The position numbers and the translations under genes are program-made. Source: Pegethrix bostrychoides GSE-TBD4-15B (lineage in GTDB: Bacteria > Cyanobacteriota > Cyanobacteriia > Elainellales > Elainellaceae). From it: a stretch of 64,000 nucleotides of DNA. The notes under the pieces are model-generated. The model searched no databases. It was not told the origin of the DNA and was given only the letters and a program-made list of their open reading frames with translations. This document shows positions 19,501 to 27,575 of the stretch, one piece after another (the first letter of the stretch is position 1; every line of letters begins with the position of its first letter). The stretch is taken from positions 1 through 64,000 of the forward strand of contig JAHHHV010000089.1 in the NCBI GenBank assembly GCA_019359155.1. The letters run 5' to 3'.

Positions 19501-21112
19501 CCGCATCGCCAATTTTGTCAGTCTTAGCGTTACCGCTCGCGGTGACATCATCGAGTATGTAGAGATACTCGCCTGTAGTCTGTTTGCTCACCGTGTCAAA
19601 TTCTAGAATCCGCAGGTTGCGGGAGCTGCGGGAGACTGTATCCGCAGCGCTATCTGGATGATCAATTGGGCTTTGGATAAAGGCGTAAAGCTTGGTGCCT
19701 TCCAGCGCCACCGCCTCGAAGCCCCGGTTGCTGCGCCGCTGAGCGTAAACTGCGGGTAGGGCAGGCGTACCAAACTCGCCGCCTTCAGTTGGCGCACCTT
19801 CGGGAATAAACCGCTCGATCAGCTTGCCGTCGGCGGCAACGTGGTAGATCGCCGGACGGTATTCATCCACTAGCCAAAAGCTGCCGTCGGGGGCAACGAC
19901 GATGCCTTCCGTGTCAGCGCCCAGCGGATCGTTAGGCAGCAGATTGCCCTCTAGATCAACTGCGACTTCGTCGGTGTAGGCTGTGCCCGCTGCGCCGCTT
20001 TGCAGATTTGGCAGTCCGGTGATCGGCGTACCGTCTGCCTGAGTGAGTTTAATCTGCTGGGTGATGCTGATTTGTCCCGTCGCAGGGTTGAGTTCAAACC
20101 GGACGATTTCTGGCTGGAAGTCGGGCAGGGCGAAGGGGCGCTCGTTGCCGGGGTTGCTGGCGTTGAGGTCTGTTGGCTCGCCGTTTGGGCCGCGATCAGT
20201 ATTGGTGACAAACTTGAGGTTGCCATTCTCGGCTTTGCCTTCGTAAAACAGACCCGAAAATCCGCCGAGCTGGATGGTTTGGCCTGCGGCGGTCGTACCC
20301 AGAGCCGGACGGTCGGTAAAGTCGTAGCTGGTGAGCGTCGGCAGACCTTTGCTGAAGTCTTTGAGTCCCAATGGCACAATCGCCGCTACTGTTGCAGTGG
20401 TCACGTCAACCACAGCCAGCGCGTTATTCTCTTGCAGCGTCACGTAGGCCGTCTTGCCGTCCGCCGAAACCGTGATGTATTCAGGCTCCAAGTCTTGCTC
20501 CACCGATGCGTTGGGACCAAAAACCCGCACGCCGCGCGCCTGTAGCTCCGCCTTTTGCGGGTTAAAGCTCTCGAAGCCTGCGGTGGCGACTGTGGCCTGC
20601 GTCACGCCATGCGTCAGGTCGATGATGCTAATTGACCCAACTGGATCGATCGAGTCAGGCTGATTGTAGCTGCTCGGCTCGGCTTCGTTGGCGACCAAAA
20701 CTTTTGTGCCGTCGGGCGTGAAGGTGAGCATATCCGGCAGCGCGCCGACCTCAACTTCTGCCTGAAACATGCCGTCTATGTCAAAAAATACGACTTTACC
20801 CGGATCGGTTGCCGGATCAGCCTGTACCGCTACGGCCACAATCCCATTGCTGATTGCAACGCTGTTCGCACCGCCGCCGTAGAGCATGACATCTAATGTA
20901 CTCACAAGCTGTGGCTGGCTCGGATCGCTCAAATCCAGCACCTGCAATTCTGTACCGCCCGAAATTACGAACAGTCTCTGCGTGGTTGGGTCGTAAGCCG
21001 AAATCTCAGCGCCTTCTCCAGCAAACCCGCCAATTTTCTTCAAGAAACCGGGGCTGGCATCCAAATTGATAGCGCTGTTTGAATTCGGATCAATGGGGCT
21101 AAATGCAGTCAT
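16529..21112 (-). CDS. Choice-of-anchor I protein with inserted phytase-like domain and C-terminal extracellular nuclease
   Basis: A 1527-aa leaderless protein. Residues about 25-260 are the first part of a choice-of-anchor I propeller (SVAISNGIVAVAVQA, LPDMLTFTPDGTKVLVANEAEP). This is interrupted at IVPLGLKDFSK by an esterase-like-activity-of-phytase domain (about 262-655: VTNTDRGPNGEP, SFWLVDEYRPAIYHV). The choice-of-anchor domain then resumes (about 665-920: GLDASDRDGENDEG, TYLVTANEGDTRDYDGF, GPEPEGVVIGT). An OB-fold segment follows (about 924-1130). Last comes an endonuclease/exonuclease/phosphatase domain (about 1195-1520) with ASFNVENLDP, ISLEEVQD, GNHFNSKGG, AGDLNDF and SDHDPLVARF, as in ExeM/NucH-type extracellular nucleases. 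AGGAG lies before the start. It is the second gene of a two-gene operon, 50 bases after another phosphoesterase protein. Probable role: phosphate release from extracellular DNA and organophosphates. Confidence 0.9.
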   Translation of the reverse strand: MTAFSPIDPNSNSAINLDASPGFLKKIGGFAGEGAEISAYDPTTQRLFVISGGTELQVLDLSDPSQPQLVSTLDVMLYGGGANSVAISNGIVAVAVQADPATDPGKVVFFDIDGMFQAEVEVGALPDMLTFTPDGTKVLVANEAEPSSYNQPDSIDPVGSISIIDLTHGVTQATVATAGFESFNPQKAELQARGVRVFGPNASVEQDLEPEYITVSADGKTAYVTLQENNALAVVDVTTATVAAIVPLGLKDFSKGLPTLTSYDFTDRPALGTTAAGQTIQLGGFSGLFYEGKAENGNLKFVTNTDRGPNGEPTDLNASNPGNERPFALPDFQPEIVRFELNPATGQISITQQIKLTQADGTPITGLPNLQSGAAGTAYTDEVAVDLEGNLLPNDPLGADTEGIVVAPDGSFWLVDEYRPAIYHVAADGKLIERFIPEGAPTEGGEFGTPALPAVYAQRRSNRGFEAVALEGTKLYAFIQSPIDHPDSAADTVSRSSRNLRILEFDTVSKQTTGEYLYILDDVTASGNAKTDKIGDAVSLGNGKFLVAERDDLSSTSSNKLIYEIDLQGATNLHQLDSLTSGKTIEQLSVAELAAAQIEPVSKRLVTNAAAIGYTGVEKLEGLAVVDEHTIALINDNDFGIAGSTINSDGTLSSIEDTPVKLGLINFNQSNGLDASDRDGENDEGAIKIQFEPVLGLYQPDAIASFSINGQTYLVTANEGDTRDYDGFNEEIRVGDDDYQLDPTRFPNAEALKDDANLGRLTVTTADGDLDGDGDYDQIVVPGARSFSVWDSSGNLIFDSGDQLEQITAQAVPNLFNSNGTAETFDSRSDNKGPEPEGVVIGTVNNRVYAFIGLERTGGVIVYEVTDPNQPQFVEYVSTEGDISPEGLTFIPASQNPNGKSLLVVSNEVSGTVGIFEFTPPTRISDIQGAGHVSPLVDQTVNVAGIVTAVTSIGFYIQDPHPDSNPDTSEGIFVFRGSAGSKPTLGDSVRVNGTVSEFRGSPARSNDLSVTQITATGATSGFTVLSSGNALPAATIIGADGRMPPNQVIANDAVNGSVEGSPFDPAEDGIDFYESLEGMYVQVNNAVAVGPTSGFGEIPVVADSGADAGARTARGGLYIQPTDFNPERIIIDDVIVGDEPDVNVGDIFTSPIVGLLDYSFSNFKLLNTEVLQVELGDLEREVTALVGTENQLTVASFNVENLDPKKEDRAKVSGQSSSNVDDDLGDGKFDALAERIVDNLKSPDIISLEEVQDNTGAEIGDGVVDATVTYELLIDAIQNAGGPTYEFRSVNPAEGEDGGQPGGNIRVGFLFNPERVSFVERPGGSATTNTTVVDGAPSASPGRLLDPDLTDGDAFANSRKPLVGEFEFQGNRVIVVGNHFNSKGGDQPLFGRFQPPTLTSETQRSQQAQIVRQFVDDLLGADPNANVIVAGDLNDFQFSNPLDILTQGGALSNLYDLLPAAEQYSYNFEGNAQVLDHILVSPNLQPLAEFDVVHINSEFARQDSDHDPLVARFRFEMAMTQVQPAGF

Positions 21113-21162
21113 GAAAACTCCTGAGTAAGATGAAAGAGTTAGAGATTGAGTGAATCAAAACG

Positions 21163-24100
21163 CTATACTGGCAGCACTTCAAACTGACTGACGACATTCG
21201 GGATCAGGCCAGTGATGGCGCTCGGATCTTTGAGGAGTTCAGCTTCGCTGTAGTTGTTGACTCCGTAGGTTGTCACCGTCAGCTTTTGAGTCGTTTGATC
21301 GATGTCAAACTCTGTCCAGCCAAACGTATGCGTAGCTAGGTAATCGCCCTGCAACAGCTTGGCGTTAATCAGGCCGTCGGCTTGGGGCAGATTGGCGTTA
21401 AGGCCCAGCGGATCGTATCCCAGACTGTCTAGGCCGCTATTGGTCAGCTGCTTGATAAAGTCATCTTTGTCGTTTGCCAGACTATCTGCATCGTTGGCAA
21501 TCGGCAAAGCGTCATAGAATGCTTTCTGCTGAGCCGTCACCAGTCCGACCTGCGTTCCCAATTCCGCTACCGTCTGACCGAATGGCGCATCAAACGCAAC
21601 TGAACCCGTTGTAATCTCAAAGGCGTTCGTCGCAATCTGCGCTTGACCCAGTGCAGTCTGGTAAGTGAGGTTGTTCACCAGCGTTCCATGTATATCAGCA
21701 GCAACAAATACAACGTTATCGATATTGTTGTCGTCGATGTACTTCAGCAGCTCAGTGCGCTCGGCAGCATAGCCTTCAAAACGGTCGCCAGCGGCCAGCA
21801 CACCCAGGTTTTGGATTGGCTCTGGAACCAGCACAAACTTCCAGGTCACGCCCGCTTGATCGGCAGCTAGCAAATCGCGCTTCAGGTCGCTGAGCTGCTG
21901 TTCGCCTAGCAATGTGCGGCTAGGGTCAAAGGATCTAGCGAGGAACGTGCCAACCTGCGTTGGGTCGCTCAAGTCGGTTACGGCAGGTAATTCTGCGTCG
22001 CGGAATGAGCGGGCATCTAGCAGGAAGGTGGCGGCATCGCTGCCGTAAGTGTTGTAGCGATAGAGCTTGCGTTCGCCTGCGGTGCGATTGTCGCCCGTCT
22101 CGCCATAGAACCGATCTTGAATCGGGTTGTAGTCCTGGAAGGCTTGCAGGCCGTTGTTGTAAAGCGGTGAGTCGTTCACCAATCCGCTCGTTGCGCCAAA
22201 CAGCGCCTGATCTGCGGCTGAAGCTGTTGACAGATCTTCGCCACCTTCAAAGTCGTTCACTACTTCGTGATCGTCAATCATCGACAGCACCGAAACAGAC
22301 TTGCGGAGGTCGTTCCAGGTGTTGAGACCAAAGCGAGAATCGTAGACTTCTTGATGCTTCAGTCGGAACTCATCCAGCGTTTTGGCCTGCTCTACGCCCG
22401 GTAAGATGGGCGATTCAAAGTCGCTGTAGATCGTGTCGCCTAGCCCGATAAACAGCTCTAGATCGCGCTCGTCGGCATTCGCGATTGCTGGGTAGGGGCT
22501 GAGTTCGCCGCGCCAGTCACCCGTGACACCGAATCTCAAGCCAGCTTGAGTGTCAATCGCGTTCGAGGTTTTGAACTGACCTGTCGCCGTTGCGCCTGCG
22601 GCATCGGTGGCGCGGTAGTAATAGGTCTGTCCCGGCGTGAGTCCCCCAAAGCTCAACTTGACGGGTAGATTTGGATCAGTAACGGTCGCGCTGTTGTAGC
22701 CGAAGATGTACTCAAAGTCAGGAAAGATAGAATACTCAAAAGTCACCGTACCCAGAATGCTGCTCTGCGCCCAAAGCACAGTCGAGGTCTGGTTGGTATC
22801 CCCGCTGGCTACGCCCAGCAGCGAGTTCGGCTGCGGCTGACGCGGATCGTAATCAGAGCCAATCGTGAGTGCAGGGGTGAATGTTTTGGCGACGCTGTCC
22901 CAGGGCACAAACTTAAAGTTTGTGCTGTAGTTTTGCACCTCGCCATCGTCTACCGCGACCTGGGTGGGTTCGTTGGAACCGTCATGCACGACCAGCAGGC
23001 CATTTGGGAACTGAGTACCCAGCGCGACGCTGGTGACATCGGCTCCGTCTGATTCCTCCACGCCGTCTATCTCACCGCCGTCAATCACGAAGCCGCCGAG
23101 ATAGTCGTTGTTGCCCTCGCGGCTAAAAGCGACATAGCTACTGTCGCCCTGACTGGAAGCGAGTAGATATCCGCTGCCGTTCTCACCATAGTAGATCGTC
23201 AGACCTTCTGCATCAGCTGTAATCACGTCGCCTGCTGGCTTCACGGATTCAATCAGTCGGCCAGTCACGTCAGCATTCGGCTCAGCCTGGAATTTCCAGA
23301 TGCCGACATTTTCTTGCGCGGCGTAGAGATATCCCAACTCGCGGTCAGCCACCATTCCCTCAACCTGAGCGTCTTCAAGTTCGCCGCCTGCTGGAATTGG
23401 CACGGTTAGCGTTCGCACAATCTTCGCATCAACCTGACCCTGACCGTTGTCAATTAGCTCTAGCTGCGCGATCCGATCGGCGTTACGTTCGCTAACAAAG
23501 GCGTAAGATTTGCCGTTCACTGGGCTGGTATAGGTTGCGAGGCCGTATGCACTCTGCGCTCCGTCGTCAATCCCAAAAATTGAAGCGGATGAATCGCTCA
23601 ACGAACTAGCGGTAATATTGGTTAGCTGCTGCGTCGCCGGATCAATTGACCAAATTGCCAGCGTATCGTTGCGACGATCAGAGGCCACTGCCAGATCGAC
23701 CTTTTTGCCGCCCAGCATGAAACCGTAAACCAAATCCACGTTGTTAAATCGAATGCTATCAGGCGCAATTCGCTGCACTTCTTGGCCGTCGAGATCATAA
23801 ACCGCCAAACCGCCGTCCTTGAGCGCCGTAATCACCAAGCTCTTGCCTGAATCTAACGGATTGACGTAGATAGCCGGATCGTCCGCATCCGCGTCGGTTT
23901 CGAGTCGATCCAAGTCGGGAGTTTCGGTGATGGGTGCGATGGCTGGCGTGGTTTGCAGATCCAGCGCAAAGGCCAAAACCTGCGTAAACTGGGTGCTGCT
24001 AAAGTTGTTGTCGCTCACCACAATTAGCGACTGGCGACCATCCGGCAGCGTTGATCCAAAGGTGAGTCCTTCAATATTGTCCAGCGGCAAACCGAGCGTC

Positions 24101-26205
24101 GAGAAGTCCAGCAGCAGCGTTTTCTCGGCCACTGCGTCCACTTCTAAGTCTGCGAGCGCGTCGATGTCTTGAAGATCGGTCGTATTCTGCAAGCTCACCT
24201 GATATAGCTTGATTGTGTTACCCACCCCATCCGAGAAAGCACGCTCTAGCGCCAGCAGATTACCGTTATTGTCGAGCGCAAACAAGTCAACCAAACCGTT
24301 AGTGTTGAAGCCAGTCGCCGGAACTGGCGCGTCCGAAACCGCATCGGTGAAGTAGAGTATCTCTTTGTCCAATTCGCCCGTTTGCAGATTGTAGCGAACA
24401 ATCCGCGACGGGCTTTCGTTATCCAGCGTTGCGGCTGAGCCGTCTTGATAGAGTGCGTTTTCGGTAGCGGTGTACAGGTAGCGTTGATCGGGGGTGACGG
24501 TGAGGCTCTCGAAAGCTAAATTATTGCGAATGCCCCTGGTTTTGTCGGCTGTGGGCAGAAACTTATCGTCTACCGGCAGTTCGGCAAGCTGCTGTCCGTC
24601 TAGCCCAAACTGATTCACAAACGGGCTAATTAACTGATTCGCGTCGCCTTCTGAGGAGATATATAGCTTACCGTCTACCAGCGTGATGCCTTCCGGGTCA
24701 AGGCTGCGGCTCGCGAAGGGCTGCTGGGCGGCGTTTTTCAGTGTCGTGACGGCCTGAAACTGAACATCCCTATCGTTTAATTTTCCGTCGCTTAAATCTA
24801 TACTCAGCGTATAAAATCTAGCCGGATTCTTTTCGCTGCGATCATCCGAAATGCTGTAGTAAACTTGTTGGCTGGCATCATAGGTAATGCCTGACAGACC
24901 GCCAACTTCTGTATTCTGAAATATTGTGCCGGTCGGTAACGTGACCTGCCCCAAAAATTCAAGATTGCTGACTGATTTACGACTGACATCAACAGTTGGC
25001 ATGACATCCACCCAGACTAAACGGTGATCAGAAGCGGGAAATCCTTCTGGCGGGAAACTGGCATCAAAGTCGCCCACCAAGCGAAACAGCGAGTCAGCTG
25101 GAGTCGGCCAAAAGACTTCTGCGCCAGTGATATTCAGATCTTTAGAAGGCAGCACATAGTCAGTTCGCAAGTTGCCAGGGGCGTTATCGTTGAAGTCAGC
25201 CGTGTCAAAGGCCGGATTGCCCTGCTGCTGCAAGTTGGCCTTGCCCTGCCGTGAGGCTGCGTCCACGCCGCCCGCGCTGGTTGGCGTGATAGAAGTATTG
25301 GTGAGCGGGTTGTCTAGAAGCTGCAAAATTGCGTTCTGGTAGCTGTCGCCATCTTTAGGGTCAGCATTCTGATCGCCGATGATTACAAAGCTCGCATTGG
25401 CGGCAAGCTGGCCTGCACGTCCCTGATCGTCGTAAATATAGCCGCCTGCACCGGGCGTTATGTAGTCTGACCAGAAGCGGATCTCGTCGTAGTTGCGCTT
25501 GCCGTTGCGGTCTTCTGCTCCGTCAAAGGTGGGCGGTGTTGGGTGGCTGACCAGCGCATGAATCGTTTTGTCGCCAATCTGAATTGGCACGTCCCAGTGG
25601 CTCTTGGACGAAAGCCGTAGCGCCGCCTGCTCTTCCGGCGAGTACCAGGGTGCCGATGCACCGGGTGTCTGAATCGTCGGCAGCAGCGCGTCCGGCATAT
25701 CCTGCCACAAGAAATTCTGGAAGGTGCGAACGTTGGGCGTATCAATCGGATATTTTGACAGCAGCAGCATCCCAAACTGCCCGGGATAGTTGCCGAAGCC
25801 AAACGAGTCATTGCCGTAACCGGGCTGGTCGGGTGAGCCGGCGACTGTACCGTTATTATCTAGATCAAATCCAGAAGCGATTCCGGTATTGGAAGGCGCA
25901 ATGTAAAAGTAAGGATATTCAACTGGATCTGCGCCGTTCTGACTAACGTTTAGATAGTTTTTGATGAATAGCTCGACTGCTGAGGCTGGATCAGCTGCGA
26001 AATAGTCGAACTCTTCGATTTGTACAACATCTGGACGACTGCGCTGGATGATTTCAGCTACGGTCTTGGCCTGAGCTGTACCGGGTGTATTGGCATTGGG
26101 ATGAGCCAAATCATCAACGAGCTGGCCTTCGGCTCTGCGGTTGAGCGAGGCATTAAACTGGGCAAACCGAATCGATGGCGGTGCGGATGGATAAATCGCA
26201 GGCAT
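21163..26205 (-). CDS. Four-module phosphoesterase megaprotein (EEP + phytase-like + 3-phytase propeller + PhoD)
   Basis: A 1680-aa protein with four catalytic-type domains in a row. (1) Endonuclease/exonuclease/phosphatase, about residues 8-405: RFAQFNASLNR, VVQIEEFDYF, IIGDQNADPKDGD, SDHRLVWVDV. (2) Esterase-like activity of phytase, about 415-745: YYSISDDRSEKNPARFYTL and LDPEGITLVDGKLYISSEGD. (3) 3-phytase-type beta-propeller, about 755-1105: DADDPAIYVNP, LVITALKDGGLAVYDLDG, IFGIDDGAQSAYGLATY. (4) PhoD-like alkaline phosphatase, about 1125-1640: LGVASGDTNQTSTVLWAQ, FIGLGDTIYSDF, MIDDHEVVNDFEGG, VAADIHG. No signal peptide or Tat motif is visible, unlike ordinary PhoD, which suggests type I or another leaderless export. 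Start ATG 26205 has GGGAG upstream. It is the first gene of the operon with the nuclease protein. Confidence 0.9.
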   Translation of the reverse strand: MPAIYPSAPPSIRFAQFNASLNRRAEGQLVDDLAHPNANTPGTAQAKTVAEIIQRSRPDVVQIEEFDYFAADPASAVELFIKNYLNVSQNGADPVEYPYFYIAPSNTGIASGFDLDNNGTVAGSPDQPGYGNDSFGFGNYPGQFGMLLLSKYPIDTPNVRTFQNFLWQDMPDALLPTIQTPGASAPWYSPEEQAALRLSSKSHWDVPIQIGDKTIHALVSHPTPPTFDGAEDRNGKRNYDEIRFWSDYITPGAGGYIYDDQGRAGQLAANASFVIIGDQNADPKDGDSYQNAILQLLDNPLTNTSITPTSAGGVDAASRQGKANLQQQGNPAFDTADFNDNAPGNLRTDYVLPSKDLNITGAEVFWPTPADSLFRLVGDFDASFPPEGFPASDHRLVWVDVMPTVDVSRKSVSNLEFLGQVTLPTGTIFQNTEVGGLSGITYDASQQVYYSISDDRSEKNPARFYTLSIDLSDGKLNDRDVQFQAVTTLKNAAQQPFASRSLDPEGITLVDGKLYISSEGDANQLISPFVNQFGLDGQQLAELPVDDKFLPTADKTRGIRNNLAFESLTVTPDQRYLYTATENALYQDGSAATLDNESPSRIVRYNLQTGELDKEILYFTDAVSDAPVPATGFNTNGLVDLFALDNNGNLLALERAFSDGVGNTIKLYQVSLQNTTDLQDIDALADLEVDAVAEKTLLLDFSTLGLPLDNIEGLTFGSTLPDGRQSLIVVSDNNFSSTQFTQVLAFALDLQTTPAIAPITETPDLDRLETDADADDPAIYVNPLDSGKSLVITALKDGGLAVYDLDGQEVQRIAPDSIRFNNVDLVYGFMLGGKKVDLAVASDRRNDTLAIWSIDPATQQLTNITASSLSDSSASIFGIDDGAQSAYGLATYTSPVNGKSYAFVSERNADRIAQLELIDNGQGQVDAKIVRTLTVPIPAGGELEDAQVEGMVADRELGYLYAAQENVGIWKFQAEPNADVTGRLIESVKPAGDVITADAEGLTIYYGENGSGYLLASSQGDSSYVAFSREGNNDYLGGFVIDGGEIDGVEESDGADVTSVALGTQFPNGLLVVHDGSNEPTQVAVDDGEVQNYSTNFKFVPWDSVAKTFTPALTIGSDYDPRQPQPNSLLGVASGDTNQTSTVLWAQSSILGTVTFEYSIFPDFEYIFGYNSATVTDPNLPVKLSFGGLTPGQTYYYRATDAAGATATGQFKTSNAIDTQAGLRFGVTGDWRGELSPYPAIANADERDLELFIGLGDTIYSDFESPILPGVEQAKTLDEFRLKHQEVYDSRFGLNTWNDLRKSVSVLSMIDDHEVVNDFEGGEDLSTASAADQALFGATSGLVNDSPLYNNGLQAFQDYNPIQDRFYGETGDNRTAGERKLYRYNTYGSDAATFLLDARSFRDAELPAVTDLSDPTQVGTFLARSFDPSRTLLGEQQLSDLKRDLLAADQAGVTWKFVLVPEPIQNLGVLAAGDRFEGYAAERTELLKYIDDNNIDNVVFVAADIHGTLVNNLTYQTALGQAQIATNAFEITTGSVAFDAPFGQTVAELGTQVGLVTAQQKAFYDALPIANDADSLANDKDDFIKQLTNSGLDSLGYDPLGLNANLPQADGLINAKLLQGDYLATHTFGWTEFDIDQTTQKLTVTTYGVNNYSEAELLKDPSAITGLIPNVVSQFEVLPV

Positions 26206-26604
26206 GTAGACTCCCTTAATTCTGTTGGTGCGATGAATGCAAACAGGAATATTGATCCCTAGCGAATCCTAAACATGACGCTGTGGCTCCCAGAGTAGTG
26301 ACATACTGGGAGCGTTGAATCACTGCTTAAACGATCAGCGCCTCGAAACAGCGGTCTGATGTAAATACAGCAATGGATTCATCAGGGTAGAGCGTTGCTA
26401 ACGCTAAACTTAAAATCAATTCAGGATCTTGAAAATCTGTAACCTTACTCTGCTTACTACATCATTTACACCCTGAAATGCAGGTTATCACTGAGAGTTA
26501 AAGGTTTGGGTATGAGAAGCTTAACGAATCATCCGAAAATCACCCAAAAATCATCCGAGCTAGGTTAAGGCGACTCGACGCAAAGCTCTAAAAAATCTAT
26601 TCTT
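26206..26604. other. Divergent promoter region, phosphoesterase operon / glutaminase
   Basis: A 399-base AT-rich non-coding stretch holding both divergent promoters. It contains a perfect 8-bp inverted repeat (26286-26313) and a single AGGTTAAG octamer at 26562-26569 (CTTAACCT on the other strand), which equals one cyanobacterial Pho-box half-site. The tandem array expected of a full Pho box is not there. No RNA gene was seen. Confidence 0.55.
26286..26313. other. Inverted repeat upstream of the phosphoesterase operon
   Basis: GCTCCCAG, a 12-base spacer, then CTGGGAGC. The arms are perfectly complementary and lie about 80-110 bases upstream of the megaprotein start. It could be an operator or a leader hairpin; there is no T-tract. 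Confidence 0.5.
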
Positions 26605-27513
26605 ATGCTAAGAAACAAGATCTCTATGCCGCTACAACAGCTCACCACCACAGAAATTCAGCAATGGGCAAAGCAGGCTCAGGCTCAGACGCAGGGAGTT
26701 GTCCTGAATCGAATTGCCCCGCTGGCTCAGGCTGACCCCTGCTGGTTTGGCTTACAGATCTGCGGTGCAGCCAGCTTGACCTACGGTGATACAAACTGTT
26801 GCTTCCCGCTGATGAGCGTGATTAAGCCCTTTTTGCTACTGTTTTTGCTCCAGTATCACGGGCTAGATGCTATTTCGCAGTGGGTGGGTACAGAGCCTTC
26901 CAATCTGCCGTTCAACTCGCTCGATCAGCTTGTGCTCGATCACGGCTACCCGCGCAACCCGATGATCAACAGCGGCGCAATGACGCTGGCCGACAAGCTG
27001 CCCGGAGAATCCGCCACCGAACGCTGCGCCAACCTCTGCGACTGGCTGAACCAGCAAGCCCAAACCCAGCTCAGCCTTGATGAAACCACCCTCACCGCCG
27101 TGCGCCAAAGCAACCGTGACCCCAACCGCAGCCTGCTCGAATGCCTCGCCACTTCGGGAGCCGTCACCAGCCCAGAACTGACGCTAGATACCTACGAGCA
27201 GCTCTGCTGCCTTGCAGGTCGAGTCGGCGACTTAGCCAAGCTCGGACTTTTGCTGGCGCTCGATCAGCCCGCGATCTCCCCTCAGCACCGCGACTCTGTA
27301 AATGCCGTCATGCTCAGCTGCGGTCTCTACGAAGACTCGTCTCTCTATGCTCAGCGGATTGGCCTGCCGATTAAGTCGGGTGTCAGTGGAGCGGTGCTGG
27401 CAGTGATTCCGCAGCAGGGGGCGGTGGCCTGCTACAGTCCGGCACTGGATGCGACGGGCAATTCGGTGGCGAGTCTCAAATGGCTAGAATTGCTGGCAGA
27501 GTTCTTGCGCTAG
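26605..27513 (+). CDS. glsA: Glutaminase
   Basis: A 302-aa (or 295-aa from ATG 26626) enzyme of the serine-dependent glutaminase family, hydrolysing glutamine to glutamate and ammonia in the cytoplasm. The fold is beta-lactamase-like; the catalytic SxxK is in PLMSVIKPFLLL. Other family blocks are VGTEPSNLPFNSLDQL, GYPRNPMINSGAMTLADKL, LECLATSGAVTSPELTLDTY and IGLPIKSGVSGAVLAVIP. Length is normal for the family. Which of the two ATGs is used is uncertain because neither has a clear ribosome site. The gene diverges from the phosphoesterase operon. Its last codons and stop are the first unit of a 14-bp tandem repeat. Confidence 0.9.
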   Translation: MLRNKISMPLQQLTTTEIQQWAKQAQAQTQGVVLNRIAPLAQADPCWFGLQICGAASLTYGDTNCCFPLMSVIKPFLLLFLLQYHGLDAISQWVGTEPSNLPFNSLDQLVLDHGYPRNPMINSGAMTLADKLPGESATERCANLCDWLNQQAQTQLSLDETTLTAVRQSNRDPNRSLLECLATSGAVTSPELTLDTYEQLCCLAGRVGDLAKLGLLLALDQPAISPQHRDSVNAVMLSCGLYEDSSLYAQRIGLPIKSGVSGAVLAVIPQQGAVACYSPALDATGNSVASLKWLELLAEFLR

Positions 27514-27542
27514 GGTTCTTGCACTGAAGTTCTTGCACTGAA
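27501..27542. repeat. Tandem repeat, 14 bp x3, across the glsA stop codon
   Basis: GTTCTTGCGCTAGG (containing the glsA TAG stop) is followed by two identical copies of GTTCTTGCACTGAA, then a partial CTTGC. The first copy differs from the others at four positions. Confidence 0.92.
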
Positions 27543-27575
27543 CTTGCTAAAGTGAGCTAACGCTTTGTGCCGCCC

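Noticed and set aside
26500-26604. Complete Pho box upstream of the phosphoesterase operon
   Set aside because: Only one octamer matches; the regularly spaced second and third octamers are missing.
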